From positions 186,001 through 250,000 of the forward strand of contig NZ_CP085135.1 of the NCBI RefSeq assembly GCF_020616515.1: DNA of 64,000 nucleotides, given 5' to 3'. The DNA comes from Mesorhizobium sp. PAMC28654 (GTDB taxonomy: Bacteria; Pseudomonadota; Alphaproteobacteria; Rhizobiales; Rhizobiaceae). Below, in pieces: positions 45,914 to 54,404 of this stretch (positions are counted from its first letter, which is position 1; the number at the start of each line of letters is the position of its first letter). The position numbers and the translations under genes are program-made. The notes beneath the pieces are model-generated. The model had not been told where the DNA came from, searched no databases, and saw nothing but the letters and a program-made list of their open reading frames with translations.

Positions 45914-46216
45914 TCAACTCGTTACCGCGCCCGCTTCGATGAACCTGACGGGCAACGTTGCTCCGATTTCTGCAGCATTCCCCGGCAACAGCCGTTCAAG
46001 AGCCTGACGGGTCCTGAAATAGGACTGAGGTCGCCATGCCGGGTGGCCACCCCGCGTTCCTGACCTGTGCTGGATGATCCATTGGATTTGGTTGCGACAC
46101 TCGATGATCCGGGTCGCCTTGGCCTCGCTGAGGTCCCACCTCAGGACCACGCGCGAATAGTTGTCTGCTTCCTCGCAGGCCGGATTAAGGGCGCGAGGGG
46201 TTCTGGTTTTGCTCAC
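45914..46216 (-). CDS. Small unknown phage-type protein
   Basis: A 100-residue basic protein starting at GTG 46216, with AGGAAGG about ten bases upstream. It contains RIIECRNQIQWIIQHRSG and HPAWRPQSYFRTRQALERLL, with many Arg and Trp residues, typical of small phage or plasmid genes. It follows the phage structural fragment on the same strand. Function unknown. Confidence 0.5.
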   Translation of the reverse strand: MSKTRTPRALNPACEEADNYSRVVLRWDLSEAKATRIIECRNQIQWIIQHRSGTRGGHPAWRPQSYFRTRQALERLLPGNAAEIGATLPVRFIEAGAVTS

Positions 46217-46354
46217 TGTCTGAATTACCTTCCTATTGATGTTGATATTGATGTTTTCCGGGCTGCCGAGGCTGCGGCAGACACGATGAAGCAGTCCGGG
46301 GGAACGATGTGCCTCCAGACCAAAGCGCCGCTGGGCGCAGGGTGTTTGGTGTGG

Positions 46355-47418
46355 CTACTTGTTCCGGGGCGCAAACTCCGGGAGGTTGCCAACCATTGTG
46401 CTGACGGCGGTTGTGATCGGGATCGAGTTGCCAAAAGGAAGGACCCGGAACAGAGCCCGAGCTTCCTCCTGCGACCACCTACGATCCTGAGCCAGAGCAG
46501 TGAGACTCCGGAAGGCCAGCATCAGGTCGTCCAAGCCACCCGTGGTGGGGTTGCCGAACATCATGTTGCTTGTCTGTCCGGTAGTTCGCGTGTGGCTGAA
46601 CACCGCGTCCTGACCCCCAAAGTACAATCCGGTGTCGATGAGCATGGGCAGCACGGACGAAGCGCCTGCTCTCGCAAACGCCGCCGTTCCAATCTTTCCC
46701 CAGCTCAACCTATCCGCCAGCCATTCCTTCCTGTCAGAACGGCCGATTGCAGCGATCTTCTGCTGCACGACATACGACAGGCCGGCGAAGCCCATGGTCG
46801 CGGCGAGTGCCTTAGCGGCAACCGGATCGCGCATGTGCATCGACTTCAGGGTGTTCTTCTCCCAAGCGCCAACCATGAACGAGCGGAACTGCATGAGCAG
46901 CTTGGCAGCGGGATGAGACATCCACATAGCCATGTTGCCGATGTCGTTCTTCTGGATGATCGTGTTCCCGAGGCGATAGGCTGCCTGACGGAAAGCTTCG
47001 GCTGCCTCCTTGTCTTGCCACTTGGCGAAGTGAGCGCGGGCGACCTTCTTACCGGTGAGCAGGCTCTTGCTGTACTCGAAGTTGCCGGGCTCCTTGAACG
47101 CCTTAAGGACGCGGGCTGTCATGTCCTTGGACAGGCCCAGGTCGGCGATCCGGGCGGCAGACATCATCTTGCCACCATGCGCCATGTCGGCGAAGCGCTG
47201 GACGATGGAGGCTGCCGTCCACCGGTAGAGGGCGACGTTTGCAGTGGTCAGGCCTGAGGACTCCGAGGTGAACCTTCCGGCCACGTTCAGGGCATGCTCA
47301 GCCTTGTCTCTCCAGCTCCCTGTTGGTGCATCGTGGATGCCTGTCAGGTCGTCGAAGCGGTACTCTGCGGACGCCGTCAGGCGCTCGCCGCCGAACCCAC
47401 TCCAGACCTCAATGTCAT
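46355..47418 (-). pseudogene. Phage internal-virion-like protein, C-terminal fragment
   Basis: About 354 codons are open from the IS junction at 47418 to a TAG at 46355; no start codon with a ribosome site is present at the truncated end. The sequence has long helices (AKLLMQFRSFMVGAWEKNTL, AAKALAATMGFAGLSYVVQQ) and ends VSTMVGNLPEFAPRNK. It resembles the C-terminal part of the very large internal (core) proteins of T7-like podoviruses. The 5' portion was lost at the IS. The functional name is a resemblance call only. Confidence 0.55.
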
Positions 47419-47448
47419 TGGCCTGCTGCCGGTTTTTCGGACACCCGG

Positions 47449-48310
47449 TTAAGCTAGCATAGCTTGCTCCTCGAACTCGTTGGGGCTGAGATAGCCCAGC
47501 GTCGAGTGCCTTCGCCGAGGGTTATAGAAGCATTCGATGTAATCGAACACATCTGCCTTGGCGTGATCCCTCGTCCTGTAGACCTTGCGGGCTGTCCGCT
47601 CGGTTTTGAGCGACGAGAAGAAGCTCTCCATCGCAGCATTGTCCCAGACGTTGCCGGACCGGCTCATCGAGCAGGTAATGCCGTGATCGGCCATCAGGCG
47701 CTGGAACTGCTCGCTCGTATATTGCGACCCCTGGTCCGAATGATGGAGCAGGCTGTCTGGCTTGCCTCGGCGCCAGATCGCCATGATTAGGGCGTCGGTG
47801 ACGAGTTGGGCCGTCATCTTCGGCCTTCATCGCCCAGCCGACGACACGCCTGGAGAACAGGTCGACGACCGCCGCAACATAGAGCCATCCTTCGGCGGTC
47901 CAGATGTAGGTGAAGTCGGCAATCCACTTCTGGTTCGGAGCAGCAGCTTCGAAGGCGCGATCAAGGAGATTGTCCGACACGGCGGCTCGCTCGCCAGTGT
48001 CCTTCGGTAGCCCGCGGCGCCGAGGCCGGGCACGCAAGCCGTTCTCCCGCATGAGCCTCTCGACGCGATGAAGACCGCAGGAGACTCCCTCAGCCAAGAC
48101 GTCGTGCCAGACGCGACGGGCGCCATAGGTGCGGTCGCTGCTCTTGAAGCTCCGGTCGATCCTGGGAACGAGCATCTCGTCGTGCTGGGACCGGGCGCTG
48201 GGGCTGCGGTTGAGCCAGGCATGGAAGCCTGAGCGCGACACATCCAGCGCATTGCACAGCCATGCCACCGGCCAGATCGAACGGTGCTTCGCGATAAAGG
48301 CGAACCTCAT
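47449..48310 (-). pseudogene. IS3-family OrfB transposase, +1 frameshift
   Basis: The frame from 48310 has WIADFTYIWT with the first catalytic Asp and VVGWAMKAE; an extra base at 47818 then shifts it. The other frame resumes MTAQLVTDALIMAIW, LLHHSDQGSQY (second Asp) and AAMESFFSSLKTE (Glu) to the stop at 47449. Without the extra base the protein is a normal OrfB of about 286 residues. It overlaps orfA by ATGA. Confidence 0.88.
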
Positions 48311-48603
48311 ATCGCATCCCTCGCGAAGTAGGCTGCGGCCTTTTTTAGGATGTCGCGCTCCGCCTTCAGCTTAGTAACTTCCCGACGCAGCCGGTCAATC
48401 TCCTGCTGCTCAGGCTTCATTTGACCATGGCCGGGAAAGGCATGCTGCGGGTCAGCGCTCGTCTCGCGGACCCACTTGCGCAGCACATTCTCATGGAGAT
48501 CCAAATCACGGGCCGCCTGCGCCACCGCAACGCCCCGATCCTTCACCAATCTCACCGCCTCAAGCTTGAACTCGCGGCTGAACTTCCTTCTCTGCATTCC
48601 CAC
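48307..48603 (-). CDS. IS3-family OrfA
   Basis: A 98-residue OrfA with a helix-turn-helix (RKFSREFKLEAVRLVKDRG, VAQAARDLDLHENVLRKWVR) and a C-terminal coiled coil (IDRLRREVTKLKAERDILKK). Different in sequence from the orfA at 19104, so the two IS3 elements belong to different subgroups. Intact. Confidence 0.9.
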   Translation of the reverse strand: MGMQRRKFSREFKLEAVRLVKDRGVAVAQAARDLDLHENVLRKWVRETSADPQHAFPGHGQMKPEQQEIDRLRREVTKLKAERDILKKAAAYFARDAI

Positions 48604-48658
48604 TCTCCAGTTCCGTTAAACACCTTATCTCGGTGTCCACGAAACCGGCAGCAGGCCA

Positions 48659-49205
48659 TCTTCGTTTCATCGGCGCCAACGCGCTCTTTGAGATAGAGCC
48701 TCTTGGCATCCTCTAGGGTAGGGGCTGGCGTGCCCGATGGGTTCAGCAGAAGCGCGCGTGCCAATGCGGCGTCTGCCTCGGTCGGGAGGAAATCAGGGAC
48801 TTCGTCATCATCGTCGATGCTGTCGAAATTGGGAACGTACATGCGGGCAAGCTCCTCGACAGCCTTCAATCTGGCCTGCCAGTCCGTGTCATGATCGATC
48901 TCGTCGACAGACGGGAAGTCGCGGTCTTGGCGGAAGCCCATCTTGCGGGCAGAAGTTATGCCGTCACGGAATCGACCCCATTCTGTTGGGGCAGGCCCAT
49001 TGGATCGCGTGACTGCGTCGGACAAAAGCTTCTCAGCTTCAGCATGGACCCTCTTATACCGGGCCAATGCTTCGGCCTCGGTTTTCCCAAGTGGTATAAC
49101 GATCTCACCTCGACCGAGGAATGCCTTGAGGGCAGGGGGGACTTTACGCCGATAACGCCATCCGGCCTTGCCACGCTTTTGGAGATATTGCACTTCAATC
49201 AGCAT
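48659..49205 (-). pseudogene. Phage tyrosine integrase, N-terminal fragment
   Basis: About 182 codons from ATG 49205 to the IS edge. It starts MLIEVQYLQKRGKAGWRYRR and KVPPALKAFLGRGEIVIPLG, the typical N-terminal arm-binding region of phage integrases, then a helical linker. The core-binding and catalytic domains (R-HxxR-Y) are missing, removed at the IS. It sits next to tRNA-Asn, as integrases usually do. Not functional. Confidence 0.8.
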
Positions 49206-49275
49206 TCCTATGTACCCTTCGGTGTACCTGAAGGTGTACCTCGGCGGAAGCGCAAACCCTTGCAACTGTTGGGAT

Positions 49276-49313
49276 ATAAGGCTTTGAGGCGTTAAGTGGC
49301 TCCCCGGGCCGGA
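49276..49313. repeat. attR overlapping the 3' end of tRNA-Asn
   Basis: The partner of attL: ATAAGGCTTTGA at 49276-49287 and the 17-base core at 49297-49313, which includes the encoded CCA and the 3' acceptor stem. The core restores a complete tRNA after integration. Confidence 0.85.
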
Positions 49314-49371
49314 TTCGAACCAGCGACCAACCGGTTAACAGCCGGTTGCTCTACCACTGAGCTACCGGGGA
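49297..49371 (-). tRNA. tRNA-Asn (GTT), CCA encoded
   Basis: The minus strand from 49371 folds as a 75-base tRNA: acceptor TCCCCGG/CCGGGGA, D-loop with TAGCTCAGTGGTAGAGC, anticodon loop CTGTTAA with anticodon GTT, T-loop GGTTCGAATCC and a 3' CCA. It is the integration site of the prophage remnant. Confidence 0.97.
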
Positions 49372-49593
49372 ACAGTCGCTCTCTTGTGAGTGTGGCAGCC
49401 TATAGCAAACCCGTTTCAGCTTTGCAAAGAAGCATTTCGTATTTTTTGTCAGGTTTTTCATCATGCGATTTCTCGCAATCATCTGCTGACGCCCTCATAT
49501 GAGCCTTTTGAAGGCGATTGTGGATCCAAAAGGTGGTTGCGGCCTTGTGTTCCTGATCTCCGGGATTTGTGAAACGCGGTTAATTCAATCGAC

Positions 49594-49854
49594 ATGACGG
49601 CAAACGACACTCAGGCACCAGCGCGGAAGATTTCGATTCTTGGCCGCGAGTTCACCATGCCGCGCTCGCGCGGCCTCAGAATCACGATTGGCGTGCTGCT
49701 CGCGCTTGGCGGGATTCTCGGTTTCCTGCCGATCCTGGGCTTCTGGATGGTCCCGCTCGGAATACTGGTCCTGTCCTATGAGTTCGCGGTGATACGCCGC
49801 CATCGACGTCGATTCGTCGTGTGGTGGGAGCGACGCCGCCGGCCCAATCAATGA
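49594..49854 (+). CDS. Small two-helix membrane protein, unknown
   Basis: An 86-residue protein with hydrophobic segments at about 28-46 (LRITIGVLLALGGILGFLPI) and 50-65 (FWMVPLGILVLSYEFAVI), separated by a tight proline turn, and a very basic C-terminus (RRHRRRFVVWWERRRR) that should face the cytoplasm. Similar small proteins with LPxLGFWMxPLG are common in rhizobia. No function known; no operon partner. Confidence 0.65.
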   Translation: MTANDTQAPARKISILGREFTMPRSRGLRITIGVLLALGGILGFLPILGFWMVPLGILVLSYEFAVIRRHRRRFVVWWERRRRPNQ

Positions 49855-49906
49855 TTGTGCCGGCGAGGAACCTGGGCCGCTCCTGGCTGCTGATACTCGT
49901 TGTGGC

Positions 49907-50225
49907 TCAGCCCGGCAGGCGCGCCCGGTCCTGCGAATGGTTCTGGACGCCGGGCTCTGTGTTCGGACCAGGGGTGCCCTTGCGGGCTGAACGTCTTTCC
50001 AATCCCTCACGGATTTCCTTGAGCACGGCGGCAACCGACGCCAGCCGATCGCGAGGCGGCAGGCGACAGGCGGCATGCGCGCCCCATGCCAAGGCGGTCG
50101 ATGGCGTGGTGGGCAAGCTCCTTGCATCTCAACAGGGAGTGTTCGTGCGACTTGTCCTCTGCATTGCCCGGCTTCGCATGACGCATGGCGCGGCCCTCCT
50201 GCTTGCTCCACGTAATCCTTGCCAA
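49907..50225 (-). pseudogene. Possible small gene with a +1 slip
   Basis: Two minus-strand frames look protein-like and join if one G is dropped from the GGGG run near 50088-50092: RHAKPGNAEDKSHEHSLLRC, KELAHHAIDRLGMG, then AHAACRLPPRDRLASVAAVL and KEIREGLERR. The result would be a soluble helical protein of about 105 residues. Support is only the coding look of the joined sequence. The rest of 49855-50410 holds nothing else I recognise. Confidence 0.35.
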
Positions 50226-50410
50226 CGCGGTTTCTCGCGACTTGAGGCCATGGATGACAACCGGCTAATGGGCGGATGGGCAGGCAAGCAGCGGCGTTTC
50301 AACGCAAGCGCTTGTCCGTGGCCGAGGAAACCGCTGGGAATGCACCTTCGCCGCTTGACGGCATTTTCGCCGCAACCTATTGGAACCGGGTGGAACGCCG
50401 GGAGCAATGA

Positions 50411-50484
50411 GGCCTCGTGGCGGAGTGGTTACGCAGAGGACTGCAAATCCTTGCACCCCGGTTCGATTCCGGGCGAGGCCTCCA
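50411..50484 (+). tRNA. tRNA-Cys (GCA), CCA encoded
   Basis: A 74-base tRNA: acceptor GGCCTCG/CGAGGCC, D-arm GGCGGAGTGG, anticodon loop ACTGCAAAT with anticodon GCA, T-loop GGTTCGATTCC and 3' CCA (written TCCA after the stem). Complete cloverleaf by eye. Confidence 0.96.
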
Positions 50485-50574
50485 ATACCCGGGCTCCCGC
50501 GCGTCAGCGCCGGAGCGCGACGTTCCGGTCGAAATGAACCGCGGTTTGTGCGCGGCAAGCGGATTGGTTGGGAC

Positions 50575-51243
50575 ATGAGCGCTGATTTCTCCGAACGCCG
50601 CGTGAAGATGGTGGATGGCCAGGTCCGCACCACCGACGTGACCAGCACGCCTCTGCTCGACGCCATGCTTTCCATACCGCGCGAGGCTTTTGTCAGCGCC
50701 GGCCAGAGCGATCTCGCCTATATCGACGAGGATATCCGCATCGCCAGCGGGCCCGATGGCGCGCGCTATCTCATGGAGCCTTCGCCTCTGGCCAAGCTGA
50801 TCCAGCTGGCCGAGATCAATCCAGGTGATTCGGCGCTCGATGTCGGTTGCGGCACTGGCTATGCCGCCGCCATCCTGTCGCGGCTGGCAAAGTCGGTTGT
50901 GGCGCTTGAAAGCGATTCGACCCTTGCTGAATCGGCCACATCAACGCTTTCGGCGCTGGGCTGCGGCAATGTCACCGTGGTCAAGGGGGCCTTGGCCGAA
51001 GGTCATGCCGGCAAAGCACCGTACGATGTCATTTTCATAGGCGGCAGCGTTGAAAAGGTGCCCGCGCCGTTGCTTGAACAGCTTGCCGAAGGCGGCCGTC
51101 TCGTTGCCGTTGAAGGGCAAGGGAATTCCGGCGTGGCTCGACTGTTTTTCAAGGCTGGGGGGGTTGTAACCGGAAGACGCGCGTTTAATGCGGCAATAAA
51201 GCCACTACCGGGATTTGAACGTGCTCACGCCTTCGAATTCTGA
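50575..51243 (+). CDS. Protein-L-isoaspartate O-methyltransferase-like protein
   Basis: A 222-residue SAM methyltransferase of the PCMT family. Motif I is ALDVGCGTGYAAAILSRLA, with LLDAMLSIPREAFV upstream and LLEQLAEGGRLVAVEG as motif III. Canonical Pcm repairs isoaspartyl residues using SAM; this shorter rhizobial form just upstream of tolC may have diverged. ATG 50575 was chosen as the first ATG giving a family-like start. Confidence 0.85.
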   Translation: MSADFSERRVKMVDGQVRTTDVTSTPLLDAMLSIPREAFVSAGQSDLAYIDEDIRIASGPDGARYLMEPSPLAKLIQLAEINPGDSALDVGCGTGYAAAILSRLAKSVVALESDSTLAESATSTLSALGCGNVTVVKGALAEGHAGKAPYDVIFIGGSVEKVPAPLLEQLAEGGRLVAVEGQGNSGVARLFFKAGGVVTGRRAFNAAIKPLPGFERAHAFEF

Positions 51244-51424
51244 GTAATTTTGCCTTGCAGCCAATGCGCTGTCATGGTCGCTTGCGTTAACAATCGTTGC
51301 TGATCCGTTTATCCGGGGTGATCTGGGCTGACAGCAGGGAACGTCAAAACGCGGTGCCGACTGCTCGAATTTGAGAGAGGCCGGCGCGGCGCAGTTCCCA
51401 TGTTAAACGAATGAGGGATATACC

Positions 51425-52807
51425 GTGCCGTCTGTACGCAAGAGTCTTTTCGCCGCCGTCCTGTTCTCCGCGACAGCGCTTTCTCCCCTGGCCGCCTCGG
51501 CGGAAACCATCCTTGGAGCACTTGCAAAAGCCTATCAGAACAATTCGCAGCTGAACGCGGCGCGTGCCGGCGTCCGCGTCACGGATGAAGGCGTGCCCTT
51601 GGCCAAGTCTGGCTGGCGGCCGACGATCAACGGCTCTTCGAGCATAGATTACACGAAAACAAACTTTCCCGGCGGTCACCTGAGCGCGACGACCGCCAAT
51701 TTCGGCATCCAGATCAACCAGACCCTGTTCGACGGATTCCAGACCAGCAACAATGTGGCGTCGGCCGAGGCCCAGGTCCGGGCGTCCGTTGAAAGCCTGC
51801 GCAATACCGAAGAGAACACCCTTTTCAACGCGGCAACCGCGTATATGGATGTGATTCGCGACCGGCAGATCGCGGTGTTGACCGAGCAGAACCTGCAGTT
51901 CCTGACCGAGCAGGCGCGCGCCGCGCGTTCCCGATTCGAGGTCGGCGAAGGCACTCGTACCGACGTTGCGCAGGCGGATGCGTCCCGCGCGTCGGCGGTG
52001 GCTCAGCTCAGTGCCGCCCGTGCACAGGCGCTGTCCAGCGCCGCGACCTATCACCAGATCATCGGTGATGAGCCGGGCAAGCTCAAGGGTGCTTCGCCGC
52101 TGGCAAAGCTGCTGCCGGGCAGCCTCAATTCGGCGATCGGGGTCGCGTCGAACGAGCATCCCGCCATTCTCGCCAACCAGCATCTGGTCGATGCGGCGGG
52201 CTTTTCCGTCAAGTCGGCGGAGGGGGCGCTGTTGCCGCAGCTGTCGGCCTCGGCGGGCGTTTCCGACACCTACAATCAGTACAGCCCGTCATCTTTGTCG
52301 AACCCAAATGGCAATTCGACCTCTGCCAATATCGGCGCGACGCTGACCATTCCGATCTATTCGGGTGGCCGCACCGAGGCCACGGTGCGCAGGTCCAAGG
52401 AATCGCTGGGCCAGGCGCGGATCGAGGTTGACGTCAGCCGCGACCAGGTGCGCCAGGCCGTGACCGCGGCCTGGACGCAGTATACGGCGGCTCAGGAAAG
52501 CGTCGCCGCCAACAAGCAGGTCATCGATGCCGCCCAACTTGCGCTGAACGGCGTCATCGAGGAGCGCAATGTCGGCCAGCGCACCACGCTCGACGTCCTC
52601 AACGCGCAGGCGGCCGTCATCACCGCCAAGATCAACCAGGCCGGTTCCGAGCATGATGTGGTGGTGGCGAGCTATGCCATCCTGTCGGCCATGGGACGCC
52701 TGTCGGTCGACCGCCTTGGCCTGCAGGTGACGAAGTATCAGCCCGAAGAGCACTACAACGCCGTCAAGGACAAGTGGACCGGCCTGCGTACGCCGGACGG
52801 TCGCTAG
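51425..52807 (+). CDS. tolC: TolC-family outer-membrane efflux channel
   Basis: A 460-residue outer-membrane channel. Signal peptide about 1-27 (ending ASA), then ILGALAKAYQNNSQLNAARA and two OEP repeats with long amphipathic helices (AYMDVIRDRQIAVLTEQNLQ; TAAWTQYTAAQESVAANKQV). It provides the exit duct for type I secretion and RND pumps. GTG 51425 is the start. No transporter gene adjoins, as is usual for rhizobial tolC. The spacer to the Pcm-like gene is 181 bp. Confidence 0.93.
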   Translation: MPSVRKSLFAAVLFSATALSPLAASAETILGALAKAYQNNSQLNAARAGVRVTDEGVPLAKSGWRPTINGSSSIDYTKTNFPGGHLSATTANFGIQINQTLFDGFQTSNNVASAEAQVRASVESLRNTEENTLFNAATAYMDVIRDRQIAVLTEQNLQFLTEQARAARSRFEVGEGTRTDVAQADASRASAVAQLSAARAQALSSAATYHQIIGDEPGKLKGASPLAKLLPGSLNSAIGVASNEHPAILANQHLVDAAGFSVKSAEGALLPQLSASAGVSDTYNQYSPSSLSNPNGNSTSANIGATLTIPIYSGGRTEATVRRSKESLGQARIEVDVSRDQVRQAVTAAWTQYTAAQESVAANKQVIDAAQLALNGVIEERNVGQRTTLDVLNAQAAVITAKINQAGSEHDVVVASYAILSAMGRLSVDRLGLQVTKYQPEEHYNAVKDKWTGLRTPDGR

Positions 52808-52969
52808 TCAACCCGCCTTCCGGTCCTGGGCCTTTGCGCGCCGGGCAGGACGGTTATGCAGCCAGATGCCGATAGAATGTTCTTTCGGCACCCTGGCGTT
52901 GGGTAGGGAGCCGTCCTGGTTCCGCATTGCGCGGGAATGCCCGTGGAAATGATCGAAGCCGCTTCCCAT
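52808..52969 (-). CDS. Possible 53-residue basic peptide, convergent with tolC
   Basis: From ATG 52969: MGSGFDHFHGHSRAMRNQDG, then RVPKEHSIGIWLHNRPARRA to a stop directly against the tolC stop. The His/Arg-rich composition and codon bias look coding, but I recognise no family; TTG 52990 would add seven residues. The rest of 52970-53152 shows no other gene. Confidence 0.35.
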   Translation of the reverse strand: MGSGFDHFHGHSRAMRNQDGSLPNARVPKEHSIGIWLHNRPARRAKAQDRKAG

Positions 52970-53152
52970 TGGGAACGCTGACCCAGGCAAACAGCCAGAC
53001 CGTCCGTTGCTCTAATCTGTTGAAATCCAACATGTCTCCACATTGGGGATTCTCGTGGCGCGATCCGTCGGTTACGCTGGCGCCATGATTCGAATCCGGC
53101 CTTTTGCCGGACGGGAAATTTGCAACGAGTCACAAGGGCGGCGGATGTGACG

Positions 53153-54019
53153 ATGGCGACGGCAAGCAGCGCACAGCGCGAACCTTCCATGGAAGAGATA
53201 CTGGCCTCGATCCGCAGGATCATCGAGGACAGTGATACCGGCCGCAAGCCCGCGGGCGAACCAGATGAACTGCGTCAGGATATCGAGCCGGAATCGGCTT
53301 CGGTGCAGGATGTGGACGCATTCCGCGCCGAGCTGCGTGGTGGATTGGATGTCAGGAAGCCGGTGACCCTGGCGGAAGTCCAGGCGCAACTCCCTGCCGC
53401 TGAACCGATCGTCACTCGCATCGAGACGCTGGTTCGTTCCGATCTTGCTTCGGTGAGAGCTCCGGCAACGCTGGCTCCCGCAGCCCAGGCGCCCACGACA
53501 TTGGCCGAGGTGAGCGCCCGGGTTGATGCCGCTCCCGCAGCCAACGCCGATATGCCTGCCGTCGCGAGGATGTCGGAGACGAGCGACACCATCGTCGCCG
53601 ATTGGCGGCGCGATATTGCAGCGGTGGGCGACGCGATCAGGGCCTCGACATCGCTGCCGGATGCGGCCACTACGCGCCGGGTAGCTGCCGCCGAGCCGGT
53701 GGTAGCGGTTCCCGACAAGGGATCGACGGTTGAACCGGTCCTGGAATCAGCGCCGTCGCGCACTGGGGCGGCATGGCCGGCAACGGCCGAGGCGTCCGTC
53801 CGTCCGGCGATCGTGTCGGAACATACAGGGCGTCAGGTGGCTGCTGCTTTTGGCGAGTTGTCCGATGCGTTCGCCAGCCGTAGCAAGAAGACCTTCGACG
53901 AGATGGCCGAGGAAATGATGCGGCCGATGCTGCAGGACTGGCTGGACAACAATCTGCCGACGCTGGTCGAGCGCTTGGTGCGCGAAGAGATCGAACGCGT
54001 GGCGCGCGGCGCGCAATAA
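53153..54019 (+). CDS. popZ: PopZ-like polar organising protein (DUF2497)
   Basis: A 288-residue acidic, low-complexity protein with conserved ends: SSAQREPSMEEILASIRRII at the N-terminus and FDEMAEEMMRPMLQDWLDNN then LVERLVREEIERVARG at the C-terminus. This two-ended pattern, with a variable Ala/Pro/Val middle, is that of PopZ, which forms polar assemblies that anchor the chromosome origin and recruit cell-cycle proteins. ATG 53153 is used. Its position immediately upstream of valS matches Caulobacter. Confidence 0.9.
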   Translation: MATASSAQREPSMEEILASIRRIIEDSDTGRKPAGEPDELRQDIEPESASVQDVDAFRAELRGGLDVRKPVTLAEVQAQLPAAEPIVTRIETLVRSDLASVRAPATLAPAAQAPTTLAEVSARVDAAPAANADMPAVARMSETSDTIVADWRRDIAAVGDAIRASTSLPDAATTRRVAAAEPVVAVPDKGSTVEPVLESAPSRTGAAWPATAEASVRPAIVSEHTGRQVAAAFGELSDAFASRSKKTFDEMAEEMMRPMLQDWLDNNLPTLVERLVREEIERVARGAQ

Positions 54020-54041
54020 TTTCCTGGACAATTCCAGGCTG

Positions 54042-54073
54042 AAAGCGCCGCCCTTGTGCGGCGCTTTCTCTTT
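54042..54073 (+). terminator. Intrinsic terminator after popZ
   Basis: AAAGCGCCGC (54042-54051) and GCGGCGCTTT (54058-54067) form a perfect 10-bp stem with a 6-base loop, followed by CTCTTT. A smaller stem, CCTGGA/TCCAGG, precedes it at 54023-54038. The remaining spacer to valS (54074-54404) contains no gene I can support. Confidence 0.8.
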
Positions 54074-54404
54074 GGTGTTCAGCCGTTCTTGGCCGCGAAG
54101 GCGATCAGAGCGCTCCCCCAAGCAGACAGATATTTCAGGCTGACCGGCTTCAAACTGTGGACCGTGTACGACGTGTTTTTTAAGTTCGGCGTTCCCACTA
54201 CGGCCCCGATTGCCCAGCCTGCGGAAAGCCATGCCGAACACCGCGTGCGAAATTCTGTGCCGAGTGCGGACATGGCCTTCCGTTGAAATGAGCAGAGCCA
54301 AGCCTATTTGCCGTTGATGAGCCAAGGCAGTCTCGGTTGACTTGGCCAAAACCTTCCGATTTACACCGGGTCAGCAAACTCCCGACAGCGCGGACCATTT
54401 CCCC

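Larger units (their letters stand above)
47419..48658 (-). mobile_element. IS3-family element, 1240 bp, at prophage deletion junction
   Basis: The ends are inverted repeats: TGGCCTGCTGCCGGTTT at 47419 and the same, read inward, from 48658, followed after four bases by GACACC in both. No target duplication is visible (left flank GTCAT, right flank TCTTC), and the flanks are two different truncated genes. This implies that the IS took part in a deletion, or that two copies recombined. orfB carries a +1 shift. Confidence 0.85.
45266..49313. mobile_element. Remnant prophage integrated in tRNA-Asn, about 4 kb
   Basis: The interval between att repeats holds a truncated tyrosine integrase beside the tRNA, a 5'-truncated phage structural gene and two small unknown genes, with an IS3 element at the point where the two truncated genes meet. 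No head, tail, replication or lysis genes are left. It looks like a prophage whose interior was deleted by an IS-driven event. Confidence 0.8.

Noticed and set aside
46067..47257. A 396-codon plus-strand frame in the prophage remnant
   Set aside because: It is antisense to the phage structural fragment, is rich in His, Gly and Arg as GC-rich shadows are, and has no ribosome site or family motif.
54056..54286. A 76-codon plus-strand frame between popZ and valS
   Set aside because: It begins within the popZ terminator hairpin and has no ribosome site; not convincing.
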